This document shows, piece after piece, positions 23,045-35,499 of a DNA stretch of 64,000 bases. Each line of letters opens with the position of its first letter. Positions within the stretch are counted from its first letter, which is position 1. Location of the stretch: the NCBI GenBank assembly GCA_024036415.1, contig JAMWET010006936.1, positions 500,501-564,500 on the forward strand, written 5' to 3'. The position numbers were made by a program, and so were the translations under genes. The notes below the pieces were generated by a model. It made no database searches. It saw nothing but the letters and a program-made list of their open reading frames with translations, and was not told the DNA's origin. Source of the stretch: Prochilodus magdalenae (Eukaryota; Chordata; Actinopteri; Characiformes; Prochilodontidae).

Positions 23045-26000
23045 CCACTCGTTATGTTGTGTTATTGTGTTATGTGTCTGTTTGTTTAAATACAAAAAAC
23101 ACAAACACTGGCTATGATAAAACAATAGGGTCATACTCACAAAACCACCGCAAACCATGTCTATAAATATTTGAATATCATAATTATCACAAAAATAATC
23201 AATGTTCATATAATGTAGTAGATCAGTTGGAGCTGTGTGTGGTATAACAGGGAGTAAAATTCCTAAATGGCGTCTATTCTGCTTTTCCATTTTTTCTCTT
23301 TCCTTTAGCGTGTTGAAGCTTCTTGTGCATGTAAGCAGTCTGCGAAGGTATAAAGCCCAAAGTACACACCAGAGGGAGAAAGTCTCTACCACAGAAACCA
23401 CTTTTCTCAGCTGCCTGAGACGCCTCATTGGAATCTGAGCTCTTTTCTCTGTTACAAGACGACATCATCTTGTAAGACAATCGTTATTGCCCACCTATCT
23501 AAAATCATTACTGTCATCATGCAGGCCTTCATGCAATGCATAGAGAGCTAAAACAGTCAAATCTGACCAGTCTGAAACGTCCTGACTGGTACCTCAGGTC
23601 TACCAATTTGTTCTACTGAACTTTTCAGTCATGGCCTGAACTAATACAGCAGAACCAACGCCATTGTAAGAACAATCATGACAGTGTAGGGGGTTGGAAC
23701 TTGTAGCAGGATCCCTCTGGCAGTTGATCAGTCAGACCAGAGTGAGTGAGCTGACCAATCAAGGCACACATGTCTAATCAGGAGGTGGGACTTAAAGACA
23801 CATGAGCTCTAGCAGAGCGTTTCAGGCAGAGAGTGAAAAATTCGGAAAGTGAAGCATGTAAATCTATTCTAGTTGACCGACAATTATAAATTGATCACTT
23901 TTGAAAAGTAACATAATAGGCCCCCTTTAAGAGGAAATTCTACTGACTAATACATAATAATGCATAATTATGTCCTAAAGATCGAAACAAGTCATACAGA
24001 GCGGTTTGATGTAAAATTGATGATTGTAGGAAAACTTGCGACCTCTGATTGTGATTTTTACAGTAGCGGTAATAGGAAGCAGGTCTTAATTTATTGTCCA
24101 AAATGCCCTATGAAATTACATGTCTTCTGAGTTTGTATTTGTAATGTTCATAATTGGTTAATTAATGAACTATAAAAAAAACTATTATGCCAAACCATTC
24201 TCAAAACTTTTGTAAAACAGCATTTTAGGCAACAAGCAGCATAATCATAATCAAGCCTTAAATTCCAGATCACTCTGAATGACTTTGTTTACATCTCTGC
24301 AAGCAATTTTTGCAATATAGAGAAATCAATAGAATTATTTGTCAACCTAAAGCTCACAGTGCTACATAAAAGCGGCATGGCATTGAACAAGCCAGCTGAG
24401 GAACTGAAGAGCATTTATTTTTCCCAGTATCAAAACAAATATAAATTATTGTAGATGAGATTTGAATATATGTTACTGAATTAAACATATTTATTTTTCT
24501 AAAAGCCTTTTTTAAATGTACATTTACAATTTGTTTCTGAACTATGACTTTAAGTATATTCCATCAAAAATGTATATCATACTGAGTTGCTCAGAATGAA
24601 ATGTATTCCATATGTATATAATGTATAAAATACGAGGGTTGATATTAAATCACAACATGTAATATTAAACCCAAGTAAACACTGAGGTAGCATGTGCCTC
24701 TTGCTTTACCATGCAGTGGGTTGTCCATGAAGTCTAATGCACTCCAGCACAAAGAAAAAAGGACAAGGCCTGCGGTCAGGAAAGGAGCGGATGGGACTGC
24801 AGGGGCAGTGTGGCTAGGAGTGTTTGACAAATCGATGACAGACATCGTCAATAGTCATAACAGAGACTATGAGAGACTCACACGATTGGCTCCCACTTGA
24901 ACACGAGCTGAGGACAGTGAGAGCAATGATCACCTGCATAAAACATGATTCTATGTTTATTATATGATACATACTTCAGGGATACGTATATCTGTGCTCA
25001 GAAGTCCACTTAGGTGCATTGAATCAGACTGCACTTCTTGGCTGAATGTTGTATTTAATAACAGCACAAAGCCATGAAGTGATACAACTCAAGGACAATT
25101 TGTTTGCACCTTCCATTGATGTACTTCCCTGAAATGGCTGTATGCAGCTCCCTTAAAAATATTTATTTATTTATTTATTTATTTGTATTGCTTGCAAACA
25201 GTCACAGGACTACAAAAAATAACCATAAAATGTAAGTAGCATGCAAAGTAATGATAATATTTTATCATTAATATTAATATAATATATATGTGTATATATA
25301 TGTAATAATAAAAAATAATAAATAATAAAAAGTTATTCATTGTGGTTTTTATTAGGCAACAAATGTCCACACCACTAGAACACCAGTGGATGACTTATTA
25401 ATTAAAATCAATGACTTGATTTTACACAGTGACAGTGACAAACAGCTCTCAACATGCTGATCATAACACAGCTGTTTTTAGCAGGGGGAATTTTAGGAGT
25501 GGGAGCTTTAAACCATATTGATTTTAAAAATGAAAGAAATGAAACCCACATCCTCAGGACAGTTGATGTGCAAAACATGTAATAAAAAAAGGTTTTGTGC
25601 TATAAATTGCATTTGTGAAGAAAATGTTGCATGTATATGCAAATGAATATAAGCTTAGTGCTAACATAATGTGTGTATTTACAGAAACTTAATAGTCCAA
25701 AAATGACAGAAAATCAGATTTTGTCAGTAAACCATTTAACACGTTTACATGCATTTAAATAATCAGAGAATGGAGGAAAGTCCTGATCTACATGAGTCAG
25801 ATTTCTGCTTTGCAGCCAGTCAATAAAGTCACAGAATAAGCTGTAATACAAACATGATGTAAAACTTAAACATGCTTCATGGCTTTTATTGACCTCACTT
25901 GAAAATATAAACATACTGTACATCATCTAGAAGATGAAGAATATTTCTTTATTTTGTCAAACATGTAGTTTCAGTATCTTTCTACAAGAGTTTTGTTGCC

Positions 26001-26155
26001 ATCCCACAGTTGCGGTGTTAAACACTGCTTGCTTATTTGCCCTCTCTATGTTTGCATATGTGTATACCTAGAAATCTGAAAGAAATCAGAGTAAGAGTGT
26101 ACATGCACTCAGAAACCCAAATACTGAACTAAAATCCAGCTCTGTAGCAGAGTTC
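23045..26155. other. AT-rich noncoding sequence
   Basis: No exon, complete repeat or element end was recognised. Open frames at 23036-23480 and 24645-24900 run on both strands over the same bases without any domain. An (ATTT)n tract lies at 25157-25184, and a TA/AATA-rich stretch at 25255-25335. Confidence 0.5.
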
Positions 26156-26159
26156 CTGG

Positions 26160-26840
26160 CTTTAATCTGATATATGATATCAGATTATTCTGATATATGA
26201 TATCAGATTATACTGTTTACGTGACAAAATAATCAGATTTCTGGCAAACACTGATTACTGTTGGATTATTAAGAGCATCTAAACACATTCTTTCAAATTC
26301 TCATAGAAGCTCTGTTAAGCATAGTATGTTGTCAGTTAATGTATGTTGCATTTTCAAAAACCAAAAAGCTTGGTGGACTGCTTAACATTCATTACTGCAC
26401 TTCTTTGATTCTAAAAAAAAATTAATGTGTAATATCACATTAATAAAATACAGAATGTGATGAATTCTGTATATTAGTAGTAGTATATTAGTAGTAGTAA
26501 ATTTAGTAGTAAATTTATGAATTCTGTATATTAGTACCAACGTACATGCAGTATATCAATGCGCTCCCGGTTTTCTAGAATATTCCAAACTTTGTAAAAA
26601 TCTCTTTTTTTAAACTGGATATTTAGAATCAATACTTGTGATATATGAAATCAGAGTATACTGTTTACATGACCGCCTAAATAATCTGATATCTGCCAAA
26701 TTCTAATTATGATTGGATTATTAAGTGTATGTAAACACATTCTTTAAAATTCTTATAGAAATTCTGTTCTGCATAGTATGTTATTGTTCAGTTCATCTAA
26801 TTTTTATTGTTTGGGTTAAAAACCAAAAAGATGATGTAGT
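26160..26840. repeat. Imperfect direct duplication (about 210 bp, 455 bp apart)
   Basis: Copy A at 26190-26400 and copy B at 26640-26845 share the order tgatatatgaNatcag, atactgtttac, ttggattattaag, aaacacattcttt, gcatagtatgttNt and aaaccaaaaag. Copy A is preceded by a two-fold repeat of tctgatatatgatatcagat, which is itself palindromic. A smaller duplication, tgaattctgtatattagta, occurs at 26461 and 26518. Confidence 0.75.
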
Positions 26841-26999
26841 TAGAATTCAGATTAAAAGACAAAAAACACAAATCAAATATGCGTGACCAGAGAGCAGTTT
26901 TGCATCCTAATAAATGCTCCCATCTTTACTTTCCCTGAGAACCCACATTCTCCCAGAAAGCATTTGTTTCTACAAAAGTAAGTAGCATGGTCTTGATTC

Positions 27000-27440
27000 T
27001 TGTTTTCAGCTGCAGTGACACCAATCCATTTGAATATGAACTCTGCAGAAACGCATTAGTGATAATATTTAGAGAGGTATGGTCATACTGATGCATTTGG
27101 CCTTTGTACATCATTCACTGTCCCTTTCTCTGGCCCAGGCTGTCACTCTATCACACAGTGGCATATATCATGATTCCTCTATAATAGCTCTTCTGTTCGC
27201 TGTACAGGGAAATGTGTCACCATTATCGATCTGAACCCCCCACCCCCACTCCATCAGTGCTCTCCCCTCCGATCCCATCCACTGCCAGAGCAAAATCATT
27301 AGCCTGATCTCAGATTCATGCCATGCTAAGTACGGTTTATTTCTGCCTGCTGAATATTGGTTTATTAGAAGCGATAGTGTTAGTGTGATAGCTAATGATT
27401 TGGAGATTGCTGTGTGTGAGGGTTTGTTGCACACATTGAT
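27000..27440. promoter_or_regulatory. Candidate conserved noncoding element
   Basis: Unique-looking, mixed-composition sequence with cores such as gcattagtgataatattt, agcgatagtgttagtgtg and atagctaatgatttgg. It has no repeat phrases shared with other parts of the window. Conservation cannot be judged without alignment. Confidence 0.3.
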
Positions 27441-27544
27441 TTAAGTATGGAGTGTCATAGGAAGCAGTAGAGGCGTTAATAGACAGCCGAAATAAGGAAG
27501 GACAAGTAGTAAACACACGTGCTATAACACATTGCTGAAAAAGT

Positions 27545-27800
27545 TAATTTGACAAAAGAGGACAATTTATTTGAACAGTAAGTGTGTATAGTGTCTTATT
27601 GTGTAAGTAAAGCCCATTTAAGGACTGGCCTATCATCATACCAACAAACATCCAACCTTGCACTTCTGTTTTTCAACATCATCGCAGACAGTCTGCCTTT
27701 CTTAGACTGTGTTTTGATATTAGCACCGCCAAACACCAATAACTGCACTTCTGTTTTTATAGATTGTTCTTTATTAGTATCTCCATTTTTTGTCAATTTT
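27545..27800. repeat. Copy 1 of an internally duplicated segment
   Basis: This segment aligns with 29603-29810. Both contain gacaaaagaggacaatttat, then gtgtgtaagtaaagcc, aaccttgcacttctgttttt and ccaaacaccaa. Identity is perhaps 75-80 percent by eye. The overlapping 145-aa open frame (27582-28019) is not conserved between the two copies, which argues against coding. Confidence 0.75.
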
Positions 27801-28169
27801 GACTTTTATGCATCATTTAAACGCAACAGCTGCCGTTTGCACTGTGTGAAAATTTGCGGAAAAAAATTGCTCAAAAATTGTTTGGAAAAAGTCTGGTTCT
27901 GTTTACTTCCTTTAAATTCAACTGAGGTTTCTGGCCTCTACTGTAAAGTTACCATTTTCCAGATACTTGTTTTTATTTGGACAGTGAAGATATTAAAACT
28001 ACATTTACACTTTCAATAAGTTCTGTTTATAAGATGAGTTCAACTGAACATGCTTTCATAAATGTGTTTTTAAAATATTTATATGAAGCATTGTGATAAA
28101 ACAGTCATGTTAATAGTTTCTATGAACATATCTTAAAAATTTAAAATATTTATTCCGTTAAGCATTCAT

Positions 28170-28880
28170 CCCTGCACTTAATTTATTTTAGAATAAAAAA
28201 CAGATTTACAAGACTAGAATGTCCATTGTTGTCTTTTCAGAAATTAGAATGAACATTTATGAATTATGAATATTAGTACCAAAATACATACATTCTTTGT
28301 GCATTTGTTTTTCCAGAACATTCTAGACATTGTAACAGAAGCAATGCTTAAAAAGCTATTTTAAGAAACTTGAGTTTTGTAAAATGAGTCAGCCATCATT
28401 TCAAGTTTTATAATATTTGTTCATCTACACTTTTAATAAAAAGATTTTTTAAGATTAGGTTTTCAAAATGAGTGCCAACTAACCTCCATCCTTGTGTTTC
28501 TGCTTTTCTCCATTTCTCAAATTTTTATTTTCATTATTGGTACAAACAAACATGCATTCTCGTGCTTGTTTTTCTAGAATATTAATCTCAGGCATTGCAA
28601 TAAATGTATGCATTTATAAACCCGAATATTAATCCTTGTGCATATTTTCATTAATTCATACTACGAGACAAAAAAAATTAGATTAGTATTACTGATCAGC
28701 CATTCTTGAACTTCAGCTGGAATATTCATCTCCACAGCTGAATAGAACCCATTGTTATGTAGATGATCAGGATTAGTACCACTGAACACACACATTCTTG
28801 AATTTATCAGAATTTGTAATGAAAATACGATGAGAGGCTGTGTTATGAAGATTAGTACCAACTACTACTACCGTCACTGT
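28170..28880. repeat. Degenerate repeat cluster with recurring phrases
   Basis: The phrases ttttNNagaatattN, (a/g)cattgtaataa, attagtaccaa and ccttg(c/t)gtttctg recur in roughly the same order near 26540, 28260, 28560, 28760, 29270, 29400, 29470, 29700-29860 and 30010-30090. This suggests decayed copies of one unit of unknown origin. No element ends could be defined. Confidence 0.5.
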
Positions 28881-28954
28881 GTTTCTGGTGTTCAGGCCGG
28901 AGGTAGCAGCTGAAAAAAACAAGAACACACACAGCACAGATCATCCTCAATTCC

Positions 28955-29175
28955 ATGATGGTCTTAGCTGACCTGGTGCTTGTGTAGCTGGTCACCAAGC
29001 ATAATCATCATTTGCTTGCTAACCGTCATACCAGCATCCAAACCACAAGATTAGCTGGTTTTGCTGGTATTCAGCATATTAACTTCTATTACTGCTGAAC
29101 AGCATATCAGTATCTAAAACACCATATATGCTGGGTTTGCTGAAGACTAGCCATGCCGATACATGAAGGATTTCT
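28955..29175. repeat. GCTGG/CCAGC-rich interspersed repeat
   Basis: Multiple close copies of gctggt/accagc (gctggtcaccaagcat, taccagcatcc, agctggttttgctgg). The same kind of sequence occurs at 34645-34770 and on both flanks of the foldback at 36589-37203, so it is a dispersed family. Confidence 0.6.
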
Positions 29176-29602
29176 AGCTGGGGTCAGTCCTTGCACTTTA
29201 TAATTACTAAAATACAAATTGAATAACAATCTGTGAGACAGAATTCTGTTTTCTGGAATATCCATTCATGTTCTAGAATATTTTAGAAACTTTAGAACTT
29301 TAGAAAAAAAAAATTTACAATACTGACGTAATAAATGTTCTTGTATGTATATTTTTAATTAATATGTTAATTCTATCATTTGTTTTCTTCTAGATTTTTC
29401 CAATATTTGTTTTCTAGATTTGTCTCAGGAATTGTGATAAACATAGCATTTTGTTGTATTTTGGCACCTCTGAACATTAATCCTTACAGTTTTTTAAATA
29501 TTTCTAATAAAAAATAATTTCTGTGAAGGGTCAACAGAATCAACAGTCTTTAACTGGGCTTTACTTACACAATAAATCAAAGCAAAACAATACTGAATTT
29601 AA

Positions 29603-29810
29603 CTTAACTGGACAAAAGAGGACAATTTATTTAATTTAATTTAGTTTATTATTTTTAGTGTGTAAGTAAAGCCAACTTAAAGACTGGATTGTCATTGTAC
29701 CATCAAACATTCAACCTTGCACTTCTGTTTTTTACCATCATCTCAGACCGTCAATCTGTCTGTCTATTAGACTGTATTTTAAAGTTAGTACCTCCAAACA
29801 CCAACACCAC
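29603..29810. repeat. Copy 2 of an internally duplicated segment
   Basis: Partner of 27545-27800, in direct orientation about 2.06 kb downstream, beginning at the same gacaaaagaggacaatttat phrase. Insertions of simple AT sequence (tttaatttaattta) distinguish it from copy 1. Confidence 0.75.
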
Positions 29811-30165
29811 CAAACCATTGTATTTTGATGTTGGCACCTCTGAACATCAATCATTGTGTTTCTTTTTCTGAAATATTTATTTAATGAAAAAAAAAATGTA
29901 ACTAGATTAAAAAAACTCAAAAGGTTTCCTCCACGTCCACCGTTACATTTCCATTCGTCTGGAAAATTCCCATGGAAATGCTACCAACCAAACATCTCAG
30001 CTTTCCCTCCATTTTTCCAGAATATTCATCTTGTCAATTGTAATAACTGTCAGACTAGATTTTATAAAGGCTTGCACCAATGAATATCCAGCCTTGCACT
30101 TCCTGACAATTCCTATCTTTCACCCCGACTTTAAAAGGGGTTACAGTGACCATGACGAGAAAGAG

Positions 30166-30166
30166 A

Positions 30167-30206
<40 letters not shown>
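30166..30206. repeat. GT/GA microsatellite
   Basis: Short GT run followed by about 15 GA units. Confidence 0.95.
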
Positions 30207-30209
<3 letters not shown>

Positions 30210-30960
30210 ATGTAAAGAGAGGATTTCTAAGGTGCTCGCATCCAATTACCATGCGCCCTGCCATCAGAGCCCCCGCTGCACAAAGTGGCAGAGGTGTGGG
30301 GGATTAATGGCTGTAGCTGCTGCCCGTTCCCCTGGCCCAATTTCTGCCCGTGTCGGCCCCTAGTGTGACCACAGCCACTGCTGTGCGAGTGGCTAGTGTG
30401 AAATGGGTAAAGCCACTAATGGTGCAGGAGGTCAGGCAGGAGGAGAGTAGGTCACCTGCCGGGTTTAATTCAGTGCTCCATCCTTTTCGACTCTCTGTCT
30501 CTATGGTACGATATTACAATGTTATTATTTATGTTTTTGGACATGCGGTTGTTTTAATGCTGCCTTTTTTAAAGCGGATTGTGAATTAGCGTTAAGCTTT
30601 AACTTGTTTAATGAGCTAATTGGATTTGCTTTGCCACATTTGTTTATCTGGGATTTTCCATTAAGCTAAACATGAACCAAGGCTAATTGCAATTTCAGTA
30701 CCAGCGACAATATGAGGTGCCTTGTATTGTTTTCATCAGATAGCATTGATGTTATTTGCTAAACAAGCCGTTGATGCGTGGCAGTGATAAATAATACATT
30801 TCATGCGTTCATATAAGGCTAATTAGATATCAATATTAGACCCTTTAGCCAGCGGGCTATATGAAGAAGGATTTTTCTAACCCCTTGATTGATTTTGTTC
30901 TCAAGTAGGCAATCTGTTTATTTGTGTTGTAGTGTTTGAGTCATTGTAAATGACTCAAAT
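30210..30960. promoter_or_regulatory. Candidate conserved noncoding element with homeodomain-type cores
   Basis: This 750-bp block is free of recognised repeats and dense in TAAT/ATTA cores in varied contexts: gggggattaatggctg, gagctaattgg (30613-30623), ggctaattgcaat and ggctaattagatatcaat (30817-30834). Such sequence is typical of vertebrate developmental enhancers near transcription factor genes. Activity and conservation are inference only. Confidence 0.4.
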
Positions 30961-31779
30961 GTTGCATTTGTCCAAAAGGTCACAATGTTAGGAGAAATTG
31001 GGGTTCGTTTTTGAGGTTTTGGGGGATAAGCCATTAGCAGTAATTAAAGGGGAATTGAAAAGGTAAAGATATAAGCAAATTCGAGCGCAGGTAACAGGAC
31101 TGATTTGACAGGATTTTCGAACAACATATGTCTTTATGCATTACTGTCACACACACAGGCTTAAAGTTGGTCAGACTCAGTGTGTAGGCCTCAAATGCAA
31201 AATAATTTTCAGTTCTGGGTCTTGAGTATAAAACAGTCAACACTGTTTGCATAAAGATGTGAACTGACACACCAAACATTTCTTGAACTATGTTTAAGGT
31301 AAATGCATGCTGTCTGTGTGGGTTTCTACCAGGTGCCATGGACTAATGATATGAATGATGCTATGACGGTAATAGTAGATCATTCACTCACATGCTTGGA
31401 AGGTACATCCTTCACCAAGTTTGCAGCATGCATAACTAGTTCAGTGTAAAAGGGACACAACAGGGCCAGCAAAGAAGAACACTTGTTTAATTTTTTAGAG
31501 AGCAAAGTGCAGTAGCGTGCTTTTGTACAGGATTCAGAAATAAAGATGATGTTGAATAGTAGAATGTTGTATGTTCATAGTGAGGAGGCCATCCCTGTCC
31601 ACCCCACCATGTGACGAATGACCAATAAAACCCTGATGAGTAAAAGCATGTTTAAGTGGGAAAGCCAAGACCATCATTGGCTGTTGAAAAGTCTTTAATG
31701 GCAAGAAACTGCAGTCACGCACATTTTGCTAATAAGGTCCGGTGGTAAAACGAGCAACACATTTTATCTATTTTTATCT

Positions 31780-32700
31780 CATTTTATCTTAACCTGCTGT
31801 TTTAAGATGGCTTTGTGAGTTTGATTCCCTGCCCAGGCAACCAAGGTCCTTTCTGTGTGGAGAGTGCATGTTATCCCTGTGTCTGTGTGGGCTTCTTCCA
31901 GGAGATCCGGTTTTCTTCCACAGTCCAAAGACACTAAATCCAGCGCATCATCAGGGCAGCAGAGAGGATCATTGGATGTAACCTGCCATCACTTCAGCAG
32001 ATCTACACCAGCAGGGTGAGGAAGCGTGCTGGCAAAATTACATCTGACCCCTCACATCCTGGACACCTCCTCTTCCAGACACTCCCCTCTGGTAGAAGAC
32101 TGCGGTCCATCAAAACCAGCACAACACGTCATGCTAACAGCTTTTTCCCCAGAGCTGTAGCGCTCCTCAACCACAGTGGACACCTCCCACTGTAAACCTC
32201 AAAACATACACTGAACTGTACCAAACCGGACTGAACAGCTACTTGCACTCTGCCTATTTGCACACCTGTACAGATGTTCTCATTCTGTAAATATTCAGGT
32301 CATCTGTAACTTTCTATTTTTCAACTAAATCTGTTTCACATCTCTCAGCTTCTTCAGCTTTTTATTACCTTTAGTACTTTTTACTTTTTTAATTTATCCC
32401 CTACCCTATTTATTGTTTAGTGTAGTTTTCCTTTAGTTTAATACTGTAAATAATCTGTGTTCTGTGTTTTTGTTACTTGTTTTTGTTACTTGTCATACGT
32501 GTTGCTCTTACCAAGACAAATTCCTTGTATGTGTAACATACTTGGTGAAATAAAGAGATTGTGATTCTGATTCTAAATAGCGCCTTGGTGTGAGTGTGTC
32601 TATGTCTGTGTGTCCCCCTGTACTGGCAGCCTGTCCAGGATGTTTCCTGCCTTCTGCCTACTGGTGGCTGAGAGAGGCTTCAGCAACATCCCCCCCCCAA
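31780..32700 (+). mobile_element. Old interspersed repeat interrupted by a LINE insertion
   Basis: The left part (gagtgcatgttatccctgtg, cttcttccaggagatccgg, cacagtccaaagacac) and the right part (ggtgtgagtgtgtctatg, gcagcctgtccaggatg, tttcctgccttctgcc) are two halves of one common fish retroelement tail. It is seen uninterrupted at 46430-46650. The halves are split at 31939/32573 by the LINE at 31940-32572. Confidence 0.75.
31940..32572 (+). mobile_element. 5'-truncated LINE 3' end, inserted in an older repeat
   Basis: The plus strand encodes the C-terminus of a reverse transcriptase ORF, including LFQTLPSGRRLRSIKTSTTR and HANSFFPRAVALLN, then a stop. It is followed by a 3' UTR and a short tandem tail (gattgtgattctgattct). 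A 6-base direct repeat ctaaat flanks it (31934-31939 and 32573-32578), consistent with a target-site duplication. I recognise the domain but not the exact clade. Confidence 0.8.
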
Positions 32701-33029
32701 CCCAGGAGAATAAGCAACTTAGATGATAAATTAATCATTTGAACACTCTTTTTGAGCTATATATGCTCAGGGTTGTCTGCTACTGCATGTGACAGAGCTC
32801 AGGAGTGTATGGAGTGTTTCTGCACACTTTAGAGTTAGGTTTTGCTGATTGATTGACTTTAATCATCGACTCTCTGTTTTATGAGTCGTAGGACAGTTCT
32901 TTTTAGTTACTTAGGTCTGGTCCAATGCTCTCCAGTGCAGAATGTTCAAGCTTCTCCTACAGTACATTTTGTAGCATCGTATATGGCATATGATCATGCT
33001 CATTTGAAATGCTGTAAGCTACACCCATG

Positions 33030-33420
33030 GCTACTTACCCTTATCATGGAGATCCCCTGCTACCAGATGCTTTAGGGGTTTTGTCTGCTCAGGAAGGGCT
33101 TCTTAATTAGCTAATTAGTTTGCTAACCAGGCCTTAATGTCAGACACTGGAGCCTCTTACCTCAAACAGGTCCTGTTAAAAGGGGGCCTGCCAGTAGTGT
33201 GGTGAGTTAATTGAGAATAACTAAAAGAGTAAATCTGGTTAGTGGCCTCCTCTGGAGAAGCACTGTTCATAGCCCTCTGTCCTTAATGGCCTGAGACAGT
33301 GGGGGTGTGGGCTGGCCCGTCAGGAGGTGTCCCTCTAAGTCCCTGCAGCTCATTATCACTCTTCAATCAGTCAGTCAGCTAAGTGTGAGAGGCCCTGTGG
33401 CACAGTGGAAAAGGATGTAG
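33030..33420. promoter_or_regulatory. Candidate conserved noncoding element
   Basis: Unique-looking sequence with ttcttaattagctaattag (33099-33117), gtgagttaattgagaataac and caggccttaatg, and no repeat phrases shared elsewhere. The paired TAATTAG cores are homeodomain-type. Function is not shown by the sequence. Confidence 0.35.
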
Positions 33421-33678
33421 GAGATTTTCAAAGCCATGTTAAACTAAGCCTAGTAACAGTAAACTGATGCAGGGTAACCGTGGCAAAAACCTAAAGTTCA
33501 TGCACACAGCTTGGTTTTGGTTAAATTACCCAACTTCAAATGATCTTAATTGTTTATGTATATGAAATGGCAGACTGTTAGACTTGATCAGAAATAGATA
33601 TTGATGTTTAAGTTTTCTAGGGCTAAATGGCTAACTTATATGCAGAACGTTCATCAACTTTCATCTGCTAGCTAGCTA

Positions 33679-34483
33679 CATTCATCCCCAAATGAGTAGT
33701 TGCACAAATAAGTGCACCCAAAAGGAATCAACCAACAGGAATTAAGCTTGGTGGGTAGGTCTGACATTGTGAGACATGTGAATGATTAAAGTTTCACGTT
33801 CAGCCATGCATGTGATATAAGCAAGGACTGACCATATCATTGTACCTGACTGACCCAACAGCCACGATTGTGGAAATTTAGCGATCCTCCATGAGTCATC
33901 CTGTTAGTGCCAGTACCATTGGCAGACGACGCCACAACACTACATGCACACAGACCATTTTGGCAACTGCCCTTAACAGCACCTAGTCAGTGTTGCCAGT
34001 GTTGTAATGGTGTTGTGCCAGACTCAGAAGGGCAGCAGGTCTTCTTCAGTGATGAGTCCCACTTTTGTCTTGATGGAGATGACCAATGAATCCATGTGTG
34101 GATGCACCGTCGTCAGCGCCAAGATAACTGGCCTGTTGTCACGCATCATATGTCCAGAAGGCCAGGTGTCACTCCACCTTTACCACAAAACCTGTGGCAA
34201 CAGTATTTGAATATTCAAGCTGAATAGGATGGATTATAATAGGACACCATTAGGAATCTCTACAACTCCAATCCCAAGGCATCTGGCATGTTGCATTAGC
34301 AAACATGGTGGCCCGATACCATACTGAGAGACAGTATTTCTGTATGTGTAGCTCAGTAAATATTGCCCATATCAGTCTAAATTTATCATCTTTTATTGTT
34401 TCTGGTAACCTTTGTCTTCCTGTTAAATAGCACTGAAATCTGACACTTCCCTCTGGGTGCAACTATTCTTTTGATGATGAGTG
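33679..34483 (+). mobile_element. Tc1/mariner-like element, internally deleted
   Basis: The ends are inverted: cattcatccccaaatgagta at the left, and tattcttttgatgatgagtg at the right. Both are flanked by TA (33677-33678 and 34484-34485). Subterminal tgcaccca / tgggtgca are also inverted. Inside, the plus strand has transposase remnants around VFFSDESHFCLDGDDQ and WMHRRQRQDNWPVVTHH, broken by stops. At 805 bp it is about half the usual Tc1 length. Confidence 0.8.
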
Positions 34484-34644
34484 TAGATTAGCATTGTAGC
34501 CTACACTATTAGTTGGGTAAATGTATGATAGAACAAGGTTTGTGCTAATACTGCCATTTACTATATCAAAGATTTTGGAAGAAACAAATGTTTTTTGAAA
34601 TGTTCCTGTTCATGTCAATCATTTCTAAATATGTGTCATGTCCT

Positions 34645-34780
34645 TGCACCAGCCACACATTTCTTTGCTGCCTGATCACCAGCAAAACCAGCATAATGCT
34701 GTGTTTTGGATACTGGTATGCTGTTTAACCAGGATGTTTTATTTATAGCAGGACAGGTCTTATGTGCTCTAGCTGGAGTT
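34645..34780. repeat. CCAGC-rich interspersed repeat fragment
   Basis: Phrases tcaccagcaaaaccagcat and ggatactggtatgctg belong to the family seen at 28955-29175. The following 34780-35100 contains two imperfect copies of a phrase around cccatgcagggccactgtagg/aggccactgtaagttagccc, a further local duplication. Confidence 0.5.
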
Positions 34781-35499
34781 AGCCCTTTTACAATTCCAAA
34801 CAGGCCTAACATGGGTTTCTATGGGCAGCTTAGATATTGCAATGGCCAATCAAATCTAAAGAAAGGCCACTGTAAGTTAGCCCAAACTGGGCCAATACAT
34901 TTTTTACCCCTTAGGCCCATTCTTTGGGTAGCCATTACACCCCCACACAAATCCCATGCAGGGCCACTGTAGGTGAGCCCAAATTCAGCCTGCACCATTT
35001 TACACCCTGTAGGTCCAGTGTGAGCATGGAGGCATTCACTTCCCAGCAAACCATTTCTCACTCCACATAAAAAAAACTCCCAAAAAATAATAACTGATCC
35101 AGACTAGAGACACGACAGTTCTAGTTCTAAGTTCATTTTCAACCTGCTCAGGAGAAAGCTGGAACCATGTATAAAAAACACAATTAACGACTGACAGACC
35201 CTTTTGGTAATTTTTTCTGGTTAGTGGTCACTTTTTAATTCGGCTGATTAGCTACCATGCTTTCCAGTTAGCTTACCTTTTTGGGTGATAGGACTTTTTT
35301 GCAGAGTGTCTGTGGCCACTAGCCAAGTGCTAATAATGTTAGTTAGTGGCATTGCTTCTGTTGCCTTATGTCTAACACTCTTCAGAGTGTAATTTTAAAC
35401 AATAGTTAACAAATGAACATACTTTCCTTGTTTATATTCTGGCACCTTTATTGCTTTTGTCATAGTGCTTGCCAACTTAAAGTAAATGATTTGCTAAAT

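Noticed and set aside
27582..28019. 145-aa plus-strand frame
   Set aside because: Its first half is a duplicated segment (partner at 29603-29810) in which the frame is not kept. No domain was seen.
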